Source of the DNA: Hydrogenimonas urashimensis
GTDB taxonomy: Bacteria > Campylobacterota > Campylobacteria > Campylobacterales > Hydrogenimonadaceae
Reading direction: 5' to 3'
NCBI RefSeq assembly: GCF_016593255.1
Contig: NZ_AP023212.1
Coordinates: 918,001 to 982,000, forward strand
Length of the DNA: 64,000 nt
Part shown: positions 46,317-55,504 of the stretch, in pieces
Position numbering within the stretch: position 1 is the stretch's first letter
Layout: each line of letters opens with the position of its first letter
Position numbers and translations under genes: made by a program
The notes under the pieces: generated by a model
What the model saw: the letters and a program-made list of their open reading frames with translations, nothing else
The model's database searches: none
What the model was told of the DNA's origin: nothing

Positions 46317-48329
46317 TTATCTTTTGTCTTCGAAAGTTTCACCGGGTTTGATGCCCGGGATCACTTCCTTAAATACCGCCTCGAACTTCTTGACGTAATC
46401 GTACGCCCGAATCTTGAAGTCACTGTTGGGTACCACCTCGATCTCGAACCTTCCATCTTCATCCGTGGAAAGATCCGTCATGATCCAGTTCTCACCCCGT
46501 GCCTGGATGCGGATGCCACGGGCCGGTGTCCCGTCTTCGTATACGATCCTTCCGGTATATAGGCCTGCCGCCTCTTCAATCGGCATACTCAGGCTCCATG
46601 CGCCGGCATGAGAAATCTCTCCTTTGTAGGAACCGTCACTCTGGCGGGTCGCATACCCCTCTTCGATCCACATCCCCTCTTTATAGTCATAATACCACAG
46701 GGGAATCGTTTCCGCTTTCGCTTTGGAAACTGCCGGAAAGCGGATGACAGCGCTGTCGGCAATCTTCAACGGATTGCCATCACTGTCTCTTAGATCGATG
46801 ATCATCATTCCGTAAGAGGTCAGCATCCTCTCTTCTTCGTTACTGTCGATCCCCTTGTAGGCGCCGAGAAACTCGTATCGCCCTTTGCTGGTGAATATAT
46901 CTTCGTAGGCTATATCGGCCTGAACCTCACCGGTGTACATATTCCCTTCGCTGTCCTCATAAACTCCGGCCGGAATCTCGATGCTCGCATCTTTTGAAGT
47001 CACTAGAGTTTTCTCTGTTTTGCTGTCATAGCTTTCATGGTCATCATACCGATCCAGCGGATAGGCAAAATAGTTCGGAGAAACGGTCGTCGTGCCGTTG
47101 ACATACTGTTTCACCTGGATGATTTTGCTGTTTGTGTAATAACCCTCTGCACTGATCGTAACTACCGCTCTATCACTTTCGGCAATGTTCTCCAGTGTGT
47201 AATAACCGTTCTCATCGGTCGTTGTCACACAGCCTCCGATGCTCACTTTCGCATTGGCGACAGGATCTCCCCCGCTGTACTTGAATATCTTCCCCATTAC
47301 TTTCGCCGATCCGTGCCGACAACCATCCATGGGCTCTGACGTCTGATCGCTTTCTTGAACATCCGAAGACTCTTCCATACTCTTCGACTCTTCTGTCGAT
47401 GAAACAACCTCTTCTGAGGCTGCCGGGAACGCATCCGCATCTGCAATGTTGTCTTGTTTATCAGATTCTTCTATGACATTATGGGAAGTGATTTCATCCT
47501 TAAGCGACCTTTCGGCGTCGTTTTCATTTTCGCCACTTATGTTTTTTTCATTTTCGATATTTTTTTCGCTATTTGAAGTTTTGGCAGAACTATCCAGGTT
47601 TGAAACCATACCGTCCTCATTGCCATTCTCCAAGCTATCTATATCTTGTGTCGGAATATTATCTTGTGGAAGTACCTTTTCCGTTTCGGTTTTTTGCTGA
47701 TGACTCGGTTCAGAAATTTCCTCATATTTGGATTGATCATTAACTGTTTCGTCTGATGATAGATCGAGTGAAATGTCAATGGCCGATCTTTCACGCATAT
47801 GACGGATTGCCGATTCTTCATCCACAAGTACAGATCCAATGACAGCTTCCGCCTCATGATCAAATGATGGAGAAGCGATATCAAGAGGTTGTTCAATACG
47901 TTTCACCTTTTCTCGGTCTATTACAAATGTATTGAGATCGCCGTCATCATCCAATGTTTGAAGAAGCTGAGCAACATTCACAGCAGCTTCAGGATCTTCA
48001 GGATGCAGAGTCAACGGAGTTATTTTGGAAGCCACTTTTGCTTCACCCAATATAATCTTTCCTACCTTGAACGTAACGGTATCTCCCTGTGGGCACGTAA
48101 ATTCTCCCATTTCGGCAGTGACACCCATTTTTCCCGATGAACATTCATAATCAATTCCCTCGACAGGTCCGTCGATAAACTGGCCTGTAATAAGAGTCGA
48201 AGCTGTATTCAAGGTTGTTGAATCCAGGCTGCTTTCGGCACTGTTTCCGCCACTACCGCCACAGGCTGTAAACAGCGTGGCGACTGCTGCTGAAACAAGC
48301 GCGTTTCTCATTATCTTGATTGGTCTCAA
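46317..48329 (-). CDS. riboswitch-controlled surface lipoprotein (long form)
   Basis: A 670-residue protein. The TTG at 48329 is chosen because AAAGGAG lies just upstream; an ATG six codons later is the alternative. Lipobox ATLFTACGG. Residues 48-110 (ITGQFIDGPVEGIDYECSSG, then GEFTCPQGDTVTF) are a small beta domain common in bacterial surface proteins. A low-complexity acidic linker runs to about 335, then the same C-terminal domains as the 454-residue protein. Two tandem GEMM riboswitches precede it. An adhesin-like role under c-di-GMP control is inferred. Confidence 0.85.
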   Translation of the reverse strand: MRPIKIMRNALVSAAVATLFTACGGSGGNSAESSLDSTTLNTASTLITGQFIDGPVEGIDYECSSGKMGVTAEMGEFTCPQGDTVTFKVGKIILGEAKVASKITPLTLHPEDPEAAVNVAQLLQTLDDDGDLNTFVIDREKVKRIEQPLDIASPSFDHEAEAVIGSVLVDEESAIRHMRERSAIDISLDLSSDETVNDQSKYEEISEPSHQQKTETEKVLPQDNIPTQDIDSLENGNEDGMVSNLDSSAKTSNSEKNIENEKNISGENENDAERSLKDEITSHNVIEESDKQDNIADADAFPAASEEVVSSTEESKSMEESSDVQESDQTSEPMDGCRHGSAKVMGKIFKYSGGDPVANAKVSIGGCVTTTDENGYYTLENIAESDRAVVTISAEGYYTNSKIIQVKQYVNGTTTVSPNYFAYPLDRYDDHESYDSKTEKTLVTSKDASIEIPAGVYEDSEGNMYTGEVQADIAYEDIFTSKGRYEFLGAYKGIDSNEEERMLTSYGMMIIDLRDSDGNPLKIADSAVIRFPAVSKAKAETIPLWYYDYKEGMWIEEGYATRQSDGSYKGEISHAGAWSLSMPIEEAAGLYTGRIVYEDGTPARGIRIQARGENWIMTDLSTDEDGRFEIEVVPNSDFKIRAYDYVKKFEAVFKEVIPGIKPGETFEDKR
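46324..47528. repeat. 1.2-kb direct repeat, copy 2
   Basis: Second copy of the repeat at 44707-45911, forming the 3' part of the 670-residue lipoprotein gene. Outside the repeat the two genes share only lipoprotein signals and short low-complexity stretches. Confidence 0.85.
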
Positions 48330-48494
48330 TGTGTCTCCTTTTACAAGACTAGTCGATAATGAAAGTAATTATTTTTCTCATTTAAAAAACATTACTTTCG
48401 ACTAAGCGTATGCAAGGAGCAAACCACTAAAGTAGAAGAATTGGAGACAGAAATATGCAAATTCTAAGATTTACATATCGATCAAATAGGAAAA

Positions 48495-48514
48495 CATGAT
48501 ACGGGTGTATCATG
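48495..48514 (-). terminator. terminator hairpin of the proximal riboswitch
   Basis: CATGATAC, loop ACCC, GTATCATG, then TTTTCC on the minus strand. The 5' arm overlaps the last bases of the riboswitch (GGTTGCCATGATAC), so aptamer closing and terminator formation can compete. Confidence 0.7.
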
Positions 48515-48593
48515 GCAACCCAGCCGTCTTTATAAAACATAAAGACCTGTGGCTTTCCGTCCCCATTTCACAATGGGTTTGGCATATCCTACA
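48510..48593 (-). ncRNA. cyclic-di-GMP-I (GEMM) riboswitch, gene-proximal copy
   Basis: On the minus strand: ATGCCAAACC, a 6-bp stem closed by a GTGA (GNRA) loop, GGGACGGAAAGCCACAGG, a stem GTCTTTAT/ATAAAGAC, then GCTGGGTTGCC. This is the GEMM-I consensus, with compensatory changes against the distal copy. Aligned to the Vibrio Vc2 RNA, the specificity position is G, as for c-di-GMP. It ends about 180 bases before the TTG of the 670-residue lipoprotein. Confidence 0.9.
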
Positions 48594-48632
48594 TACATTA
48601 AAAAACGTGGAAAAGGTTTCATAAAAGAAGAT

Positions 48633-48662
48633 CTTGACTCTTTCGAGGAATAAAGAATCAAG
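48633..48662 (-). terminator. terminator hairpin of the distal riboswitch
   Basis: CTTGATTCTTT pairs with AAAGAGTCAAG (11 pairs, one G-T) around a short loop, followed by ATCTTCTTTTA on the minus strand. The 5' arm begins at the end of the distal aptamer. Confidence 0.65.
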
Positions 48663-48741
48663 GCAACCCGGCTGTCTTTGACCTTTTGGTAAAGACCCGT
48701 GGCTTTCCGTCCCTGCTTCACAACAGGTTTGGCCTTTTCAC
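48658..48741 (-). ncRNA. cyclic-di-GMP-I (GEMM) riboswitch, distal copy
   Basis: On the minus strand: AAAGGCCAAACC, stem CCTGTT/AGCAGG with a GTGA loop, GGGACGGAAAGCCACGGG, stem GTCTTT/AAAGAC, then GCCGGGTTGCC. It has the same architecture as the proximal copy, at lower sequence identity in the stems, so the fold is conserved by covariation. The transcript start must lie upstream of about 48745. The remainder of 48742-48875 holds AT-rich promoter-like sequence and nothing else supported. Confidence 0.9.
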
Positions 48742-48875
48742 ATACATCATTATGATACAATTCATATTAAACAAATCTTAAATCAAACGAAAAAAGGTAG
48801 CACTACTGTTAATGAACAAAAACAAGAGAAAGTGGGAACCAAGGTTTAGTTGGCCCCATTTTTAGACATAAAACC

Positions 48876-50141
48876 TTAAAGCCGACCGTCACTCTCTTTG
48901 AGTTTGGACTTGATATCATAAACGACTGTTTTTTGACCATTCTTCACTTTGTCGATGTCAAAAGATTCGAACTCATTGTGAGCCACCGCCAGAATAATTG
49001 CGTCATATTTCTTGCCATTGAGATCCCTTTGTTCCAGTAGGTCCAGACCATATTCACGTTTTACCTCTTGGGGATCAGCCCACGGATCGTATACATCCAC
49101 ATCGATCTCGTAATCTTTAAGTTCTTGGATTACGTCGATAACTCTTGAATTGCGGATATCAGGACAGTTCTCTTTGAAAGTGATACCAAGAACAAGTGTT
49201 TTTGAACCTGCGATCTTATGCTCTTTTTTAATCATCAGTTTGACCACCTGGTTGGCCACATAGATACCCATATTATCATTAAGCCTTCGACCTGCAAGGA
49301 TAATTTCCGGATTATAGCCAATCTCCTGAGCCTTATAACTCAGGTAATAAGGATCGACGCCGATACAATGGCCGCCGACCAGTCCGGGACGAAATGGCAG
49401 AAAGTTCCATTTGGTCCCGGCAGCCTGAAGCACCGCTTCGGTGTCGATACCGAGCCGGTTGAAAATGATCGCCAGTTCGTTGACAAAGGCGATGTTGATA
49501 TCGCGCTGAGCGTTTTCGATGACTTTGGCAGCTTCCGCAACCTTGATGCTGGGAGCGAGGTGGGTGCCCGCCGTGATGATGCTGGCGTAAAGCGCATTTA
49601 CCTTTTCTCCGATTTCCGGCGTCGAACCCGATGTAACTTTGAGAATCTTCGTGACGGTGTGCTCCTTGTCGCCCGGATTGATCCGTTCGGGGGAGTAGCC
49701 ACAATAGAAGTCTTTGTTGAATTTCAGACCCGACTCTCTTTCAAGAATCGGCACGCACTCCTCTTCGGTCGCGCCCGGGTAGACAGTCGATTCGTAAATG
49801 ACGATATCCCCTTTTTTCAACACCTTTCCGACGCTTTCGCTCGCTTTGAGCAAAGGAGTCAAGTCAGGGTTTTTGTGTTCGTCGATGGGAGTAGGTACTG
49901 TCACGATGTAGATATTGCACTCCGCGATATCCTCCAATCGGTTGGTGAATTCCATCCCATTGGCGATCGCTTCCTTTACTTGCTCGTCGCTAAGTTCAAG
50001 GGTTCTGTCATGTCCCTTTCGAAGCTCGTCAATACGCCACTGGGCGATATCAAAACCGATCACTTTATATTTGTTGCTGAAGGCGTGGGCAAGGGGGAGG
50101 CCCACATAGCCCAGGCCGATGACGGCGATTTTATCGGACAT
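48876..50141 (-). CDS. nucleotide-sugar dehydrogenase (TviB/WbpO type)
   Basis: A 421-residue UDP-sugar dehydrogenase. NAD site [23 protein letters not shown]; catalytic Cys in [12 protein letters not shown]-terminal [14 protein letters not shown]. It oxidises C6 of a UDP-hexose(NAc) to a uronic acid with two NAD+. TviB/WbpO-like enzymes use UDP-GlcNAc or UDP-GalNAc; UDP-glucose is also possible. It overlaps the upstream epimerase gene by 11 bases, so the two form one pathway for an acidic sugar. Confidence 0.9.
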   Translation of the reverse strand: MSDKIAVIGLGYVGLPLAHAFSNKYKVIGFDIAQWRIDELRKGHDRTLELSDEQVKEAIANGMEFTNRLEDIAECNIYIVTVPTPIDEHKNPDLTPLLKASESVGKVLKKGDIVIYESTVYPGATEEECVPILERESGLKFNKDFYCGYSPERINPGDKEHTVTKILKVTSGSTPEIGEKVNALYASIITAGTHLAPSIKVAEAAKVIENAQRDINIAFVNELAIIFNRLGIDTEAVLQAAGTKWNFLPFRPGLVGGHCIGVDPYYLSYKAQEIGYNPEIILAGRRLNDNMGIYVANQVVKLMIKKEHKIAGSKTLVLGITFKENCPDIRNSRVIDVIQELKDYEIDVDVYDPWADPQEVKREYGLDLLEQRDLNGKKYDAIILAVAHNEFESFDIDKVKNGQKTVVYDIKSKLKESDGRL

Positions 50142-51189
50142 GGTAGAACTCCTTGTACCAAGTTATAAAATTGTTGATTCCCTCTTCAATGGATGTTTCG
50201 GGTTTGTAGTGCAGATCTTCGATGAGATCACTCACATCGGCGTAGGTCGCAGGGACATCGCCGGGTTGGATTGGAAGCATGTTCTTCTGCGCTTTCTTTC
50301 CCAGGGCTTTCTCGATCGCTTCAATAAAAGCCATCAACTTGACCGGGTTGTTGTTGCCGATATTGTAGATTTTGTAAGGGGCTTTGGAACTGCCGGGATC
50401 GGGGTGTTTGCCGCTCCACTCGGGATTGCCTTTGGGCGGGTTGTCAATGACGCGAAGGACTCCTTCGACAATATCGTCCACATAGGTGAAGTCTCTAAGC
50501 ATCTCGCCGTAGTTAAAGACATCGATCGGTCTGTCTTCAATGATCGCCTTGGTAAAGAGAAAGAGGGCCATGTCGGGACGACCCCAGGGGCCGTAAACGG
50601 TAAAGAAGCGAAGCCCCGTGGTGGGAAGTCCATAAAGGTGGCTGTAGGTATGGGCCATCAGTTCGTTGCTTTTCTTGCTGGCGGCATAGAGGCTGATAGG
50701 ATGGTCAACATTGTCGTGGACGGAAAAGGGCATCGTTTCGTTAAGGCCGTAGACGCTGGAGCTGCTGGCATAGGCGAGATGTTCGATATCGTTGTGGCGG
50801 CACGCTTCCAGGAGATTGACAAAGCCGACGATATTGCTATCGACATAGGCATAGGGATTGGTGAGACTGTAGCGCACTCCCGCCTGGGCGGCGAGATTGC
50901 ATACTTTGTCAAATTTCTCCTCCTTGAAGAGTTGCTGGATGGCATCACGATCTTCGAGATTCAGCTTGATAAAACGGTAATTCTCATATTTTATGCTTTG
51001 ATAGGGTTTGCCATACTCTATATCGGTACCCTTTTCGATGCCGGTCTCTTCAAGACGTCCATATTTGACACGCTGGTCGTAATAGTCGTTGATGTTATCG
51101 AGTCCTACGACTTCGTCCCCCCGTTCGAGCAGTCGTCTGGCCAGGTGAAAACCGATGAAACCTGCGGTTCCGGTTACCAAAATTTTCAT
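50131..51189 (-). CDS. UDP-glucuronate 4-epimerase-like NAD-dependent epimerase
   Basis: A 352-residue SDR enzyme. NAD site [14 protein letters not shown], the LDNINDYYD block typical of UDP-GlcA 4-epimerases (CapI/LspL), catalytic SSSVYG and [16 protein letters not shown] lies before the ATG. It interconverts the C4 configuration of a UDP-uronic acid, in line with the dehydrogenase that overlaps its 3' end. It is divergent from the cpsB-like gene, with 252 bases between that hold promoters for both. Confidence 0.88.
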   Translation of the reverse strand: MKILVTGTAGFIGFHLARRLLERGDEVVGLDNINDYYDQRVKYGRLEETGIEKGTDIEYGKPYQSIKYENYRFIKLNLEDRDAIQQLFKEEKFDKVCNLAAQAGVRYSLTNPYAYVDSNIVGFVNLLEACRHNDIEHLAYASSSSVYGLNETMPFSVHDNVDHPISLYAASKKSNELMAHTYSHLYGLPTTGLRFFTVYGPWGRPDMALFLFTKAIIEDRPIDVFNYGEMLRDFTYVDDIVEGVLRVIDNPPKGNPEWSGKHPDPGSSKAPYKIYNIGNNNPVKLMAFIEAIEKALGKKAQKNMLPIQPGDVPATYADVSDLIEDLHYKPETSIEEGINNFITWYKEFYHVR

Positions 51190-51382
51190 TGTATTTCTAC
51201 TCCTTTATGTCATTCATGAAGTAATCTCATTATCGACAAATTCTGTTAACTATTAAATTTCAGATAATCATTAAAAAGATTAAATAGATTTTACTCTTTT
51301 GCTATTTTAATTAGGAGGCTGATAATAACGTGATTTATCTTAATATAATGACAAATATTCCGATATAGCTTTCAACCAATAG

Positions 51383-51410
51383 TTGTATATTTTCATAAGT
51401 AGGTTATACT
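51383..51410 (+). promoter_or_regulatory. candidate promoter of the cpsB-like gene
   Basis: TTGTAT at 51383 and TATACT at 51405 with a 16-base spacer, 32 bases before the ATG at 51442. Confidence 0.4.
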
Positions 51411-51441
51411 TTCGAAAAAATTTAAAGACAGTGGGAAAAAA

Positions 51442-52209
51442 ATGACAAGTTTTTTTAGCAAAATTTTCAATAAAAAAACAGAGTCAATAGAATCATCGAC
51501 ACAAAAACAACCTCAGCACCAACTTTATGTGGATATCCATTCCCACTTGCTGCCTGGTATTGATGATGGATCAAAAGCGATGTTTCACTCCATCAAATTT
51601 GTAAGTGCCATGCAGAAACTGGGATATAAAAAACTCATCATTACTCCCCATATTATGTCCCACCGATACAAAAACAGTTCAAAAATTATTCTGGAAAAAC
51701 TGGAAATACTAAAGGATGCTATTGCCGACCACGATATTGATGTCACGCTAGAGGCGGCATCCGAATATTATCTGGATGATCATTTTCTTTCATTGCTGGA
51801 TAAAGGAGACATTCTCACACTCCACGGGAAATATGTACTTTTTGAAATGTCATATACGCGGCCGCCCGTTGACTTGGAAGGCATAGTGTTCAACATGATT
51901 TTAGCAGGATATATTCCAGTCCTTGCCCATCCGGAAAGATACATTCACATGCACAGTGACTTTTCACAATACACTGCTTTGAAAGAGCAAGGAGTGCTTT
52001 TTCAGCTCAATCTCAACTCATTGGCAGGATACTACTCCAAAAAAGTTCAGAATGTAGCGAAAAAGCTTGTCAATAAAGGAATGGTGGATTTTCTAGGAAG
52101 TGATATTCACAAAATGCAGCAAATTGAAACTTTGGAAACAGTCCTGAAAGGGCCACTGCTTCAGAAAATTTTTGAAAAAAACAAAATTTTGAATAATTCT
52201 TTTCTGTAA
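51442..52209 (+). CDS. CpsB/CapC-type tyrosine-protein phosphatase (PHP fold)
   Basis: A 255-residue protein. After a short N-terminal tail, the PHP metal motifs are VDIHSHLLPGIDDG, ITPHIM, LAHPERY and LGSDIHKM. Enzymes of this type, named from Gram-positive capsule loci, dephosphorylate the tyrosine cluster of the Wzc/CpsD kinase. It faces the convergent wzc gene, whose Tyr-rich tail is the likely substrate. No low-molecular-weight Wzb phosphatase is seen, so this would take its place. Confidence 0.88.
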   Translation: MTSFFSKIFNKKTESIESSTQKQPQHQLYVDIHSHLLPGIDDGSKAMFHSIKFVSAMQKLGYKKLIITPHIMSHRYKNSSKIILEKLEILKDAIADHDIDVTLEAASEYYLDDHFLSLLDKGDILTLHGKYVLFEMSYTRPPVDLEGIVFNMILAGYIPVLAHPERYIHMHSDFSQYTALKEQGVLFQLNLNSLAGYYSKKVQNVAKKLVNKGMVDFLGSDIHKMQQIETLETVLKGPLLQKIFEKNKILNNSFL

Positions 52210-52287
52210 TCTTAAACCATGAGACTGAAAACGAATTTACTGGTTTTCAAATATAAGATTCGAATAGATCAACCGAAATATTTATGA

Positions 52288-52311
52288 ATTCGGCCCACAA
52301 TAGGGCCGAAT
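52288..52311. terminator. bidirectional hairpin between cpsB-like and wzc genes
   Basis: ATTCGGCCC, six bases, GGGCCGAAT: a perfect 9-bp stem in the 109-base gap between convergent genes. U-tracts are weak on both strands. Confidence 0.6.
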
Positions 52312-52318
52312 GATATTT

Positions 52319-54658
52319 TCATGAATAATAGTTGTTGTTGTATCCGTAACTGACTCCATAGCCATAGCCATAGGCACCTTTTTTCGAAGATACTTTGAGT
52401 GCATTGATAATGATACCTACCTTGATTTCATGCTCTTTGGCAAAATGGTTGATATTCTTCACAAATTCTCTCTTCGAATATTCGGCACGTACCACCACAA
52501 GATTGATATCTGACATTCTCATAGCAATCATCGCATCTGTAACAAGACCTATCGGTGGTGAATCGAGTAGTACATAATCGTATTCGCTCAGCAGCTTTTC
52601 AATCAATTTTTTGAACGCATCTGACATCAGCAGTTCGGAAGGATCCGGTGGTTTGGGGCCACTCGTAATAACATACAGATTATCTTCATTGGTTTTCTGG
52701 ATCACTTCTTTGAGCGTATTTTTTCCTGCAAGAAGTGTACTCAAGCCCTCTTTGTTCGGAAGGTTAAACATCTTGTGTACTTTGGATTGACGCATATCCA
52801 GATCGACAATGATGACCCTTTTTCCGCTTTTTGCTATGATTTTAGCAAGCTCGGTTGATATGGTCGTTTTACCCTCTTTCGGAATCGTCGAAGTTATCGT
52901 TACAAGCTTTGATTTGCCGGTATTCTGGAGAAATTCCAGATTGGTTCGGACAACCCGTAATGCCTCGTGGAAAGTACTGAGGTTTTTTCGACCGCTGAGA
53001 AAGGGAATCGCACCATAAAGAGGAAGATGCGTAAGTTTTTCCAACTCTTTGCTGCTTTTAATCGTATCGTCCATTCTGTAACGAATAAGCGCAATGGCCA
53101 TGCTCAACATAAAGCCAAGAATTCCACCTATCAAAACAATGAGTTGTACTATAGGTTTGAATGGCTTTTTCGGCACATAAGGTTCATCCACAACGCGGGC
53201 TCTCGGCAATGTGGAGGAGGCGGCGATAGCCGTTTCCGCTCTTTTCTGCAGAAGATAGGAATAAATTTTTTCGTTAACCATAAAACTTCGCGTCAAACGT
53301 GCCAGCTGCCTCTCCTGCTCCGGCAACTGTTTTAGCTTTTGTTCATTTTCATTGATAATTCCAAGCAGTCTTTGTTTCCTGTCCTGAAGGCTCCTTATGG
53401 CACTTTTGAGTGCAGCCAGCAAGGAAATTCTAAGGCTGCGCAATTTTTTGGTTACCCTGACCACATCAGGATGAAGTTCCGTATACTCTGTCAAAAGTGA
53501 AGAACGCAATTCATTCGCTTCCTGGATTTTCAGGATCAGTGCGTTTATAGTGGGACTCAACTGTTGGGCAAGATCAATATCGATGCCTTTAATATCTTCA
53601 TGCGTCTTAACAAACTGCAGAATATTCTGAAAAACACCAAGCCTCATGTCGATTTCATAAAGCTGACTCTGAAGTTCACTCAGCTTTTCTGCCGTTAAAG
53701 TGGCTTTTTCGCCGACACTGGTCACAACATGTGTCGCTTTGTATTGTTGAAGCCTGCTTGCCGATGCCTGCAAGGTTTTACTAATAGAGGCCAATTGGCT
53801 GTCAATAAATTTCAGTTTTTTCTCTTCACTTTCCGTTTTCAGCTTCAGTGTTTCATTGATATACGCATTAATAACCGCATCGAGAATATCTTTTGCGCGC
53901 ATACCTACCCTGTCTTCGAAGCTGACAGTTACCATTGTGGCTTTGGGGGAAATGGAGTTGACTTTTAGATTGTTTACGATATAGTCTTTCATTTCTTCGT
54001 TGGGACGAATCGAAAAGAAATACTTCTCGTTTTTCGGTTGGAATATTTTTTGGACAACTATGGAAAACCAGGGTGTTTCAATCTGTTCTCCGTACTTGTG
54101 GACTTTTTCATAGACAATCGGTTCTTCATTTTTTGAGCCCAATTTGAAATAGGACATGACAAAATTGATGATTTTCTCTTTTAAAGAAGGTTTGATAACA
54201 AGTTTGAAACTTTCTTCCGAAACAGGATAGAGTTGAAACGTGCTTCTCTTGGCATTTTCTGTCAGCATGTCAGCATTTACAACAAACGGAGAATTTTTGT
54301 ACAACTCTTTGGTTTTGAAATTTTTAACTGTGTAATAACGTGTTCCGATATTCAAATTTTGAAGCGCATCAAGAATTATCTTTCTTGACTGTATGATTTC
54401 TATTTCATTCTCGATACTTGATCCGCTCGCACCTGTTGCGAGGCTCAAAATATCCGGCTGTGATCGTGAACCTTCCGTATTGATTTCAATCAAAGACGAT
54501 GTCTTGTACATTTTTGGAGCAAAATAGGAATAGATAACTGCCAATACAATCGAAACCAACGTTATAGATACAATCAAGTATCTATAACGTCTAATGATGG
54601 TGAAAAACTCTTTCAGATCTGTTTCGCTAGCGCTGTTTTTCATATCAGTGGAATCCAT
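52319..54658 (-). CDS. wzc: Wzc-type polysaccharide co-polymerase and tyrosine autokinase
   Basis: A 779-residue inner-membrane protein. The N-terminal Wzz domain has TM1 at about 33-51; a periplasmic coiled region follows, with TM2 at about 502-525. The BY-kinase domain has Walker A STIPKEGKTT, Walker A' VIIVDLDMRQ and Walker B YVLLDSPP. The tail has a Tyr cluster (YGYGYGVSYGYNNNYY). It controls chain length and export with Wza; cycles of phosphorylation need a phosphatase such as the one at 51442. It overlaps wza by 14 bases. Confidence 0.92.
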   Translation of the reverse strand: MDSTDMKNSASETDLKEFFTIIRRYRYLIVSITLVSIVLAVIYSYFAPKMYKTSSLIEINTEGSRSQPDILSLATGASGSSIENEIEIIQSRKIILDALQNLNIGTRYYTVKNFKTKELYKNSPFVVNADMLTENAKRSTFQLYPVSEESFKLVIKPSLKEKIINFVMSYFKLGSKNEEPIVYEKVHKYGEQIETPWFSIVVQKIFQPKNEKYFFSIRPNEEMKDYIVNNLKVNSISPKATMVTVSFEDRVGMRAKDILDAVINAYINETLKLKTESEEKKLKFIDSQLASISKTLQASASRLQQYKATHVVTSVGEKATLTAEKLSELQSQLYEIDMRLGVFQNILQFVKTHEDIKGIDIDLAQQLSPTINALILKIQEANELRSSLLTEYTELHPDVVRVTKKLRSLRISLLAALKSAIRSLQDRKQRLLGIINENEQKLKQLPEQERQLARLTRSFMVNEKIYSYLLQKRAETAIAASSTLPRARVVDEPYVPKKPFKPIVQLIVLIGGILGFMLSMAIALIRYRMDDTIKSSKELEKLTHLPLYGAIPFLSGRKNLSTFHEALRVVRTNLEFLQNTGKSKLVTITSTIPKEGKTTISTELAKIIAKSGKRVIIVDLDMRQSKVHKMFNLPNKEGLSTLLAGKNTLKEVIQKTNEDNLYVITSGPKPPDPSELLMSDAFKKLIEKLLSEYDYVLLDSPPIGLVTDAMIAMRMSDINLVVVRAEYSKREFVKNINHFAKEHEIKVGIIINALKVSSKKGAYGYGYGVSYGYNNNYYS

Positions 54659-55460
54659 GCAGATTGTATCCGTCTTTGATATATCTGAATTTTACAAATG
54701 GATCAAGCATAGCACTCAACAGTTCCCAGAATGGCATCTGTTCTCTAAACGCAACATTGTAGGCTTTCATGTCTCTTGGAGTGACGTAGACAATATCGTT
54801 GGGTCGAAGAATCAGACTCGACATGCGAATAGCTGATACGTCGTTGATGTTGATCTTCCTGATTTTCGGATGCCTGAGATCTCCTCGGATGACCAAAATA
54901 TCTGTACGTTTCGCATCGTCTGTCAAATCACCTGAATAGGCCAACGCTTCAAAGAGGGTCATGGAGCCGTGCGGTACCTGAACGACACCCGGCTTGCGCA
55001 CTTCACCCAGGACAAAAAGTCTTTGATCGAGAATCTTGACCGAAACGAAAGGGTTCCTCAAATATTTTTTATAGGCTTCCGTCAACCTTTCGGCCGCTTC
55101 GTTCTCCGTCAAGCCCGCAACTTTCACTTCATTGATCAAGGGCAGTCGAATCTTGCCGTTTTTCGGCACTTTCAAACCTTCGTATCCGTCACGTGTCAGA
55201 TAGGTATCCCCCAATCCGCCACGGGATATCACTTCATTCAATTTTCCGCCGGCTCCACCCGATTGGTTGAAGACTGAAATCTGAATTCTATCGCCCGGGA
55301 CGATTTTATATTCGTAAGACATTTCAGCTTCATATTCGGAATCGGAGACGTTTGTCTCTACATTGTTGACATTTTTATCAAACATTTTGTATTCCTGGGT
55401 AGCACACCCGCCAAAAAACATCCCTGCTGCCAACAATAAAGGCAATAGACCTTTTTGCAT
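54645..55460 (-). CDS. wza: Wza-type outer-membrane polysaccharide export protein
   Basis: A 271-residue lipoprotein with signal MFFGGCATQ. The Poly_export domain has YKIVPGDRIQISVFNQ; SLBB-like parts have LPLINEVKVAGLTENEA, VSVKILDQRLFVLGEVRKPG and IVYVTPRDMKAYN. It forms the outer-membrane channel of Wzy-dependent export with Wzc. Of two adjacent ATG codons (55463, 55460) the second has the better spacing to AAGGAG. Confidence 0.9.
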   Translation of the reverse strand: MQKGLLPLLLAAGMFFGGCATQEYKMFDKNVNNVETNVSDSEYEAEMSYEYKIVPGDRIQISVFNQSGGAGGKLNEVISRGGLGDTYLTRDGYEGLKVPKNGKIRLPLINEVKVAGLTENEAAERLTEAYKKYLRNPFVSVKILDQRLFVLGEVRKPGVVQVPHGSMTLFEALAYSGDLTDDAKRTDILVIRGDLRHPKIRKININDVSAIRMSSLILRPNDIVYVTPRDMKAYNVAFREQMPFWELLSAMLDPFVKFRYIKDGYNLHGFH

Positions 55461-55504
55461 CATGTCTCCTTCTTGATTGATTATGGGATTAACCGATCCC
55501 CACA

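Noticed and set aside
46254-46562. Small plus-strand ORFs repeated in both lipoprotein genes
   Set aside because: They occur twice only because the underlying DNA is duplicated; they are antisense to the lipoproteins.
48510-48745. Pair of similar sequences as a possible CRISPR or IS repeat
   Set aside because: Only two copies, stems conserved by covariation, and the known GEMM core present in both.
48530-48760. 76-codon minus-strand ORF with an internal repeat (ATGLY twice)
   Set aside because: The repeated peptide is the translation of the two GEMM riboswitches; RNA structure and consensus explain the repeat better.
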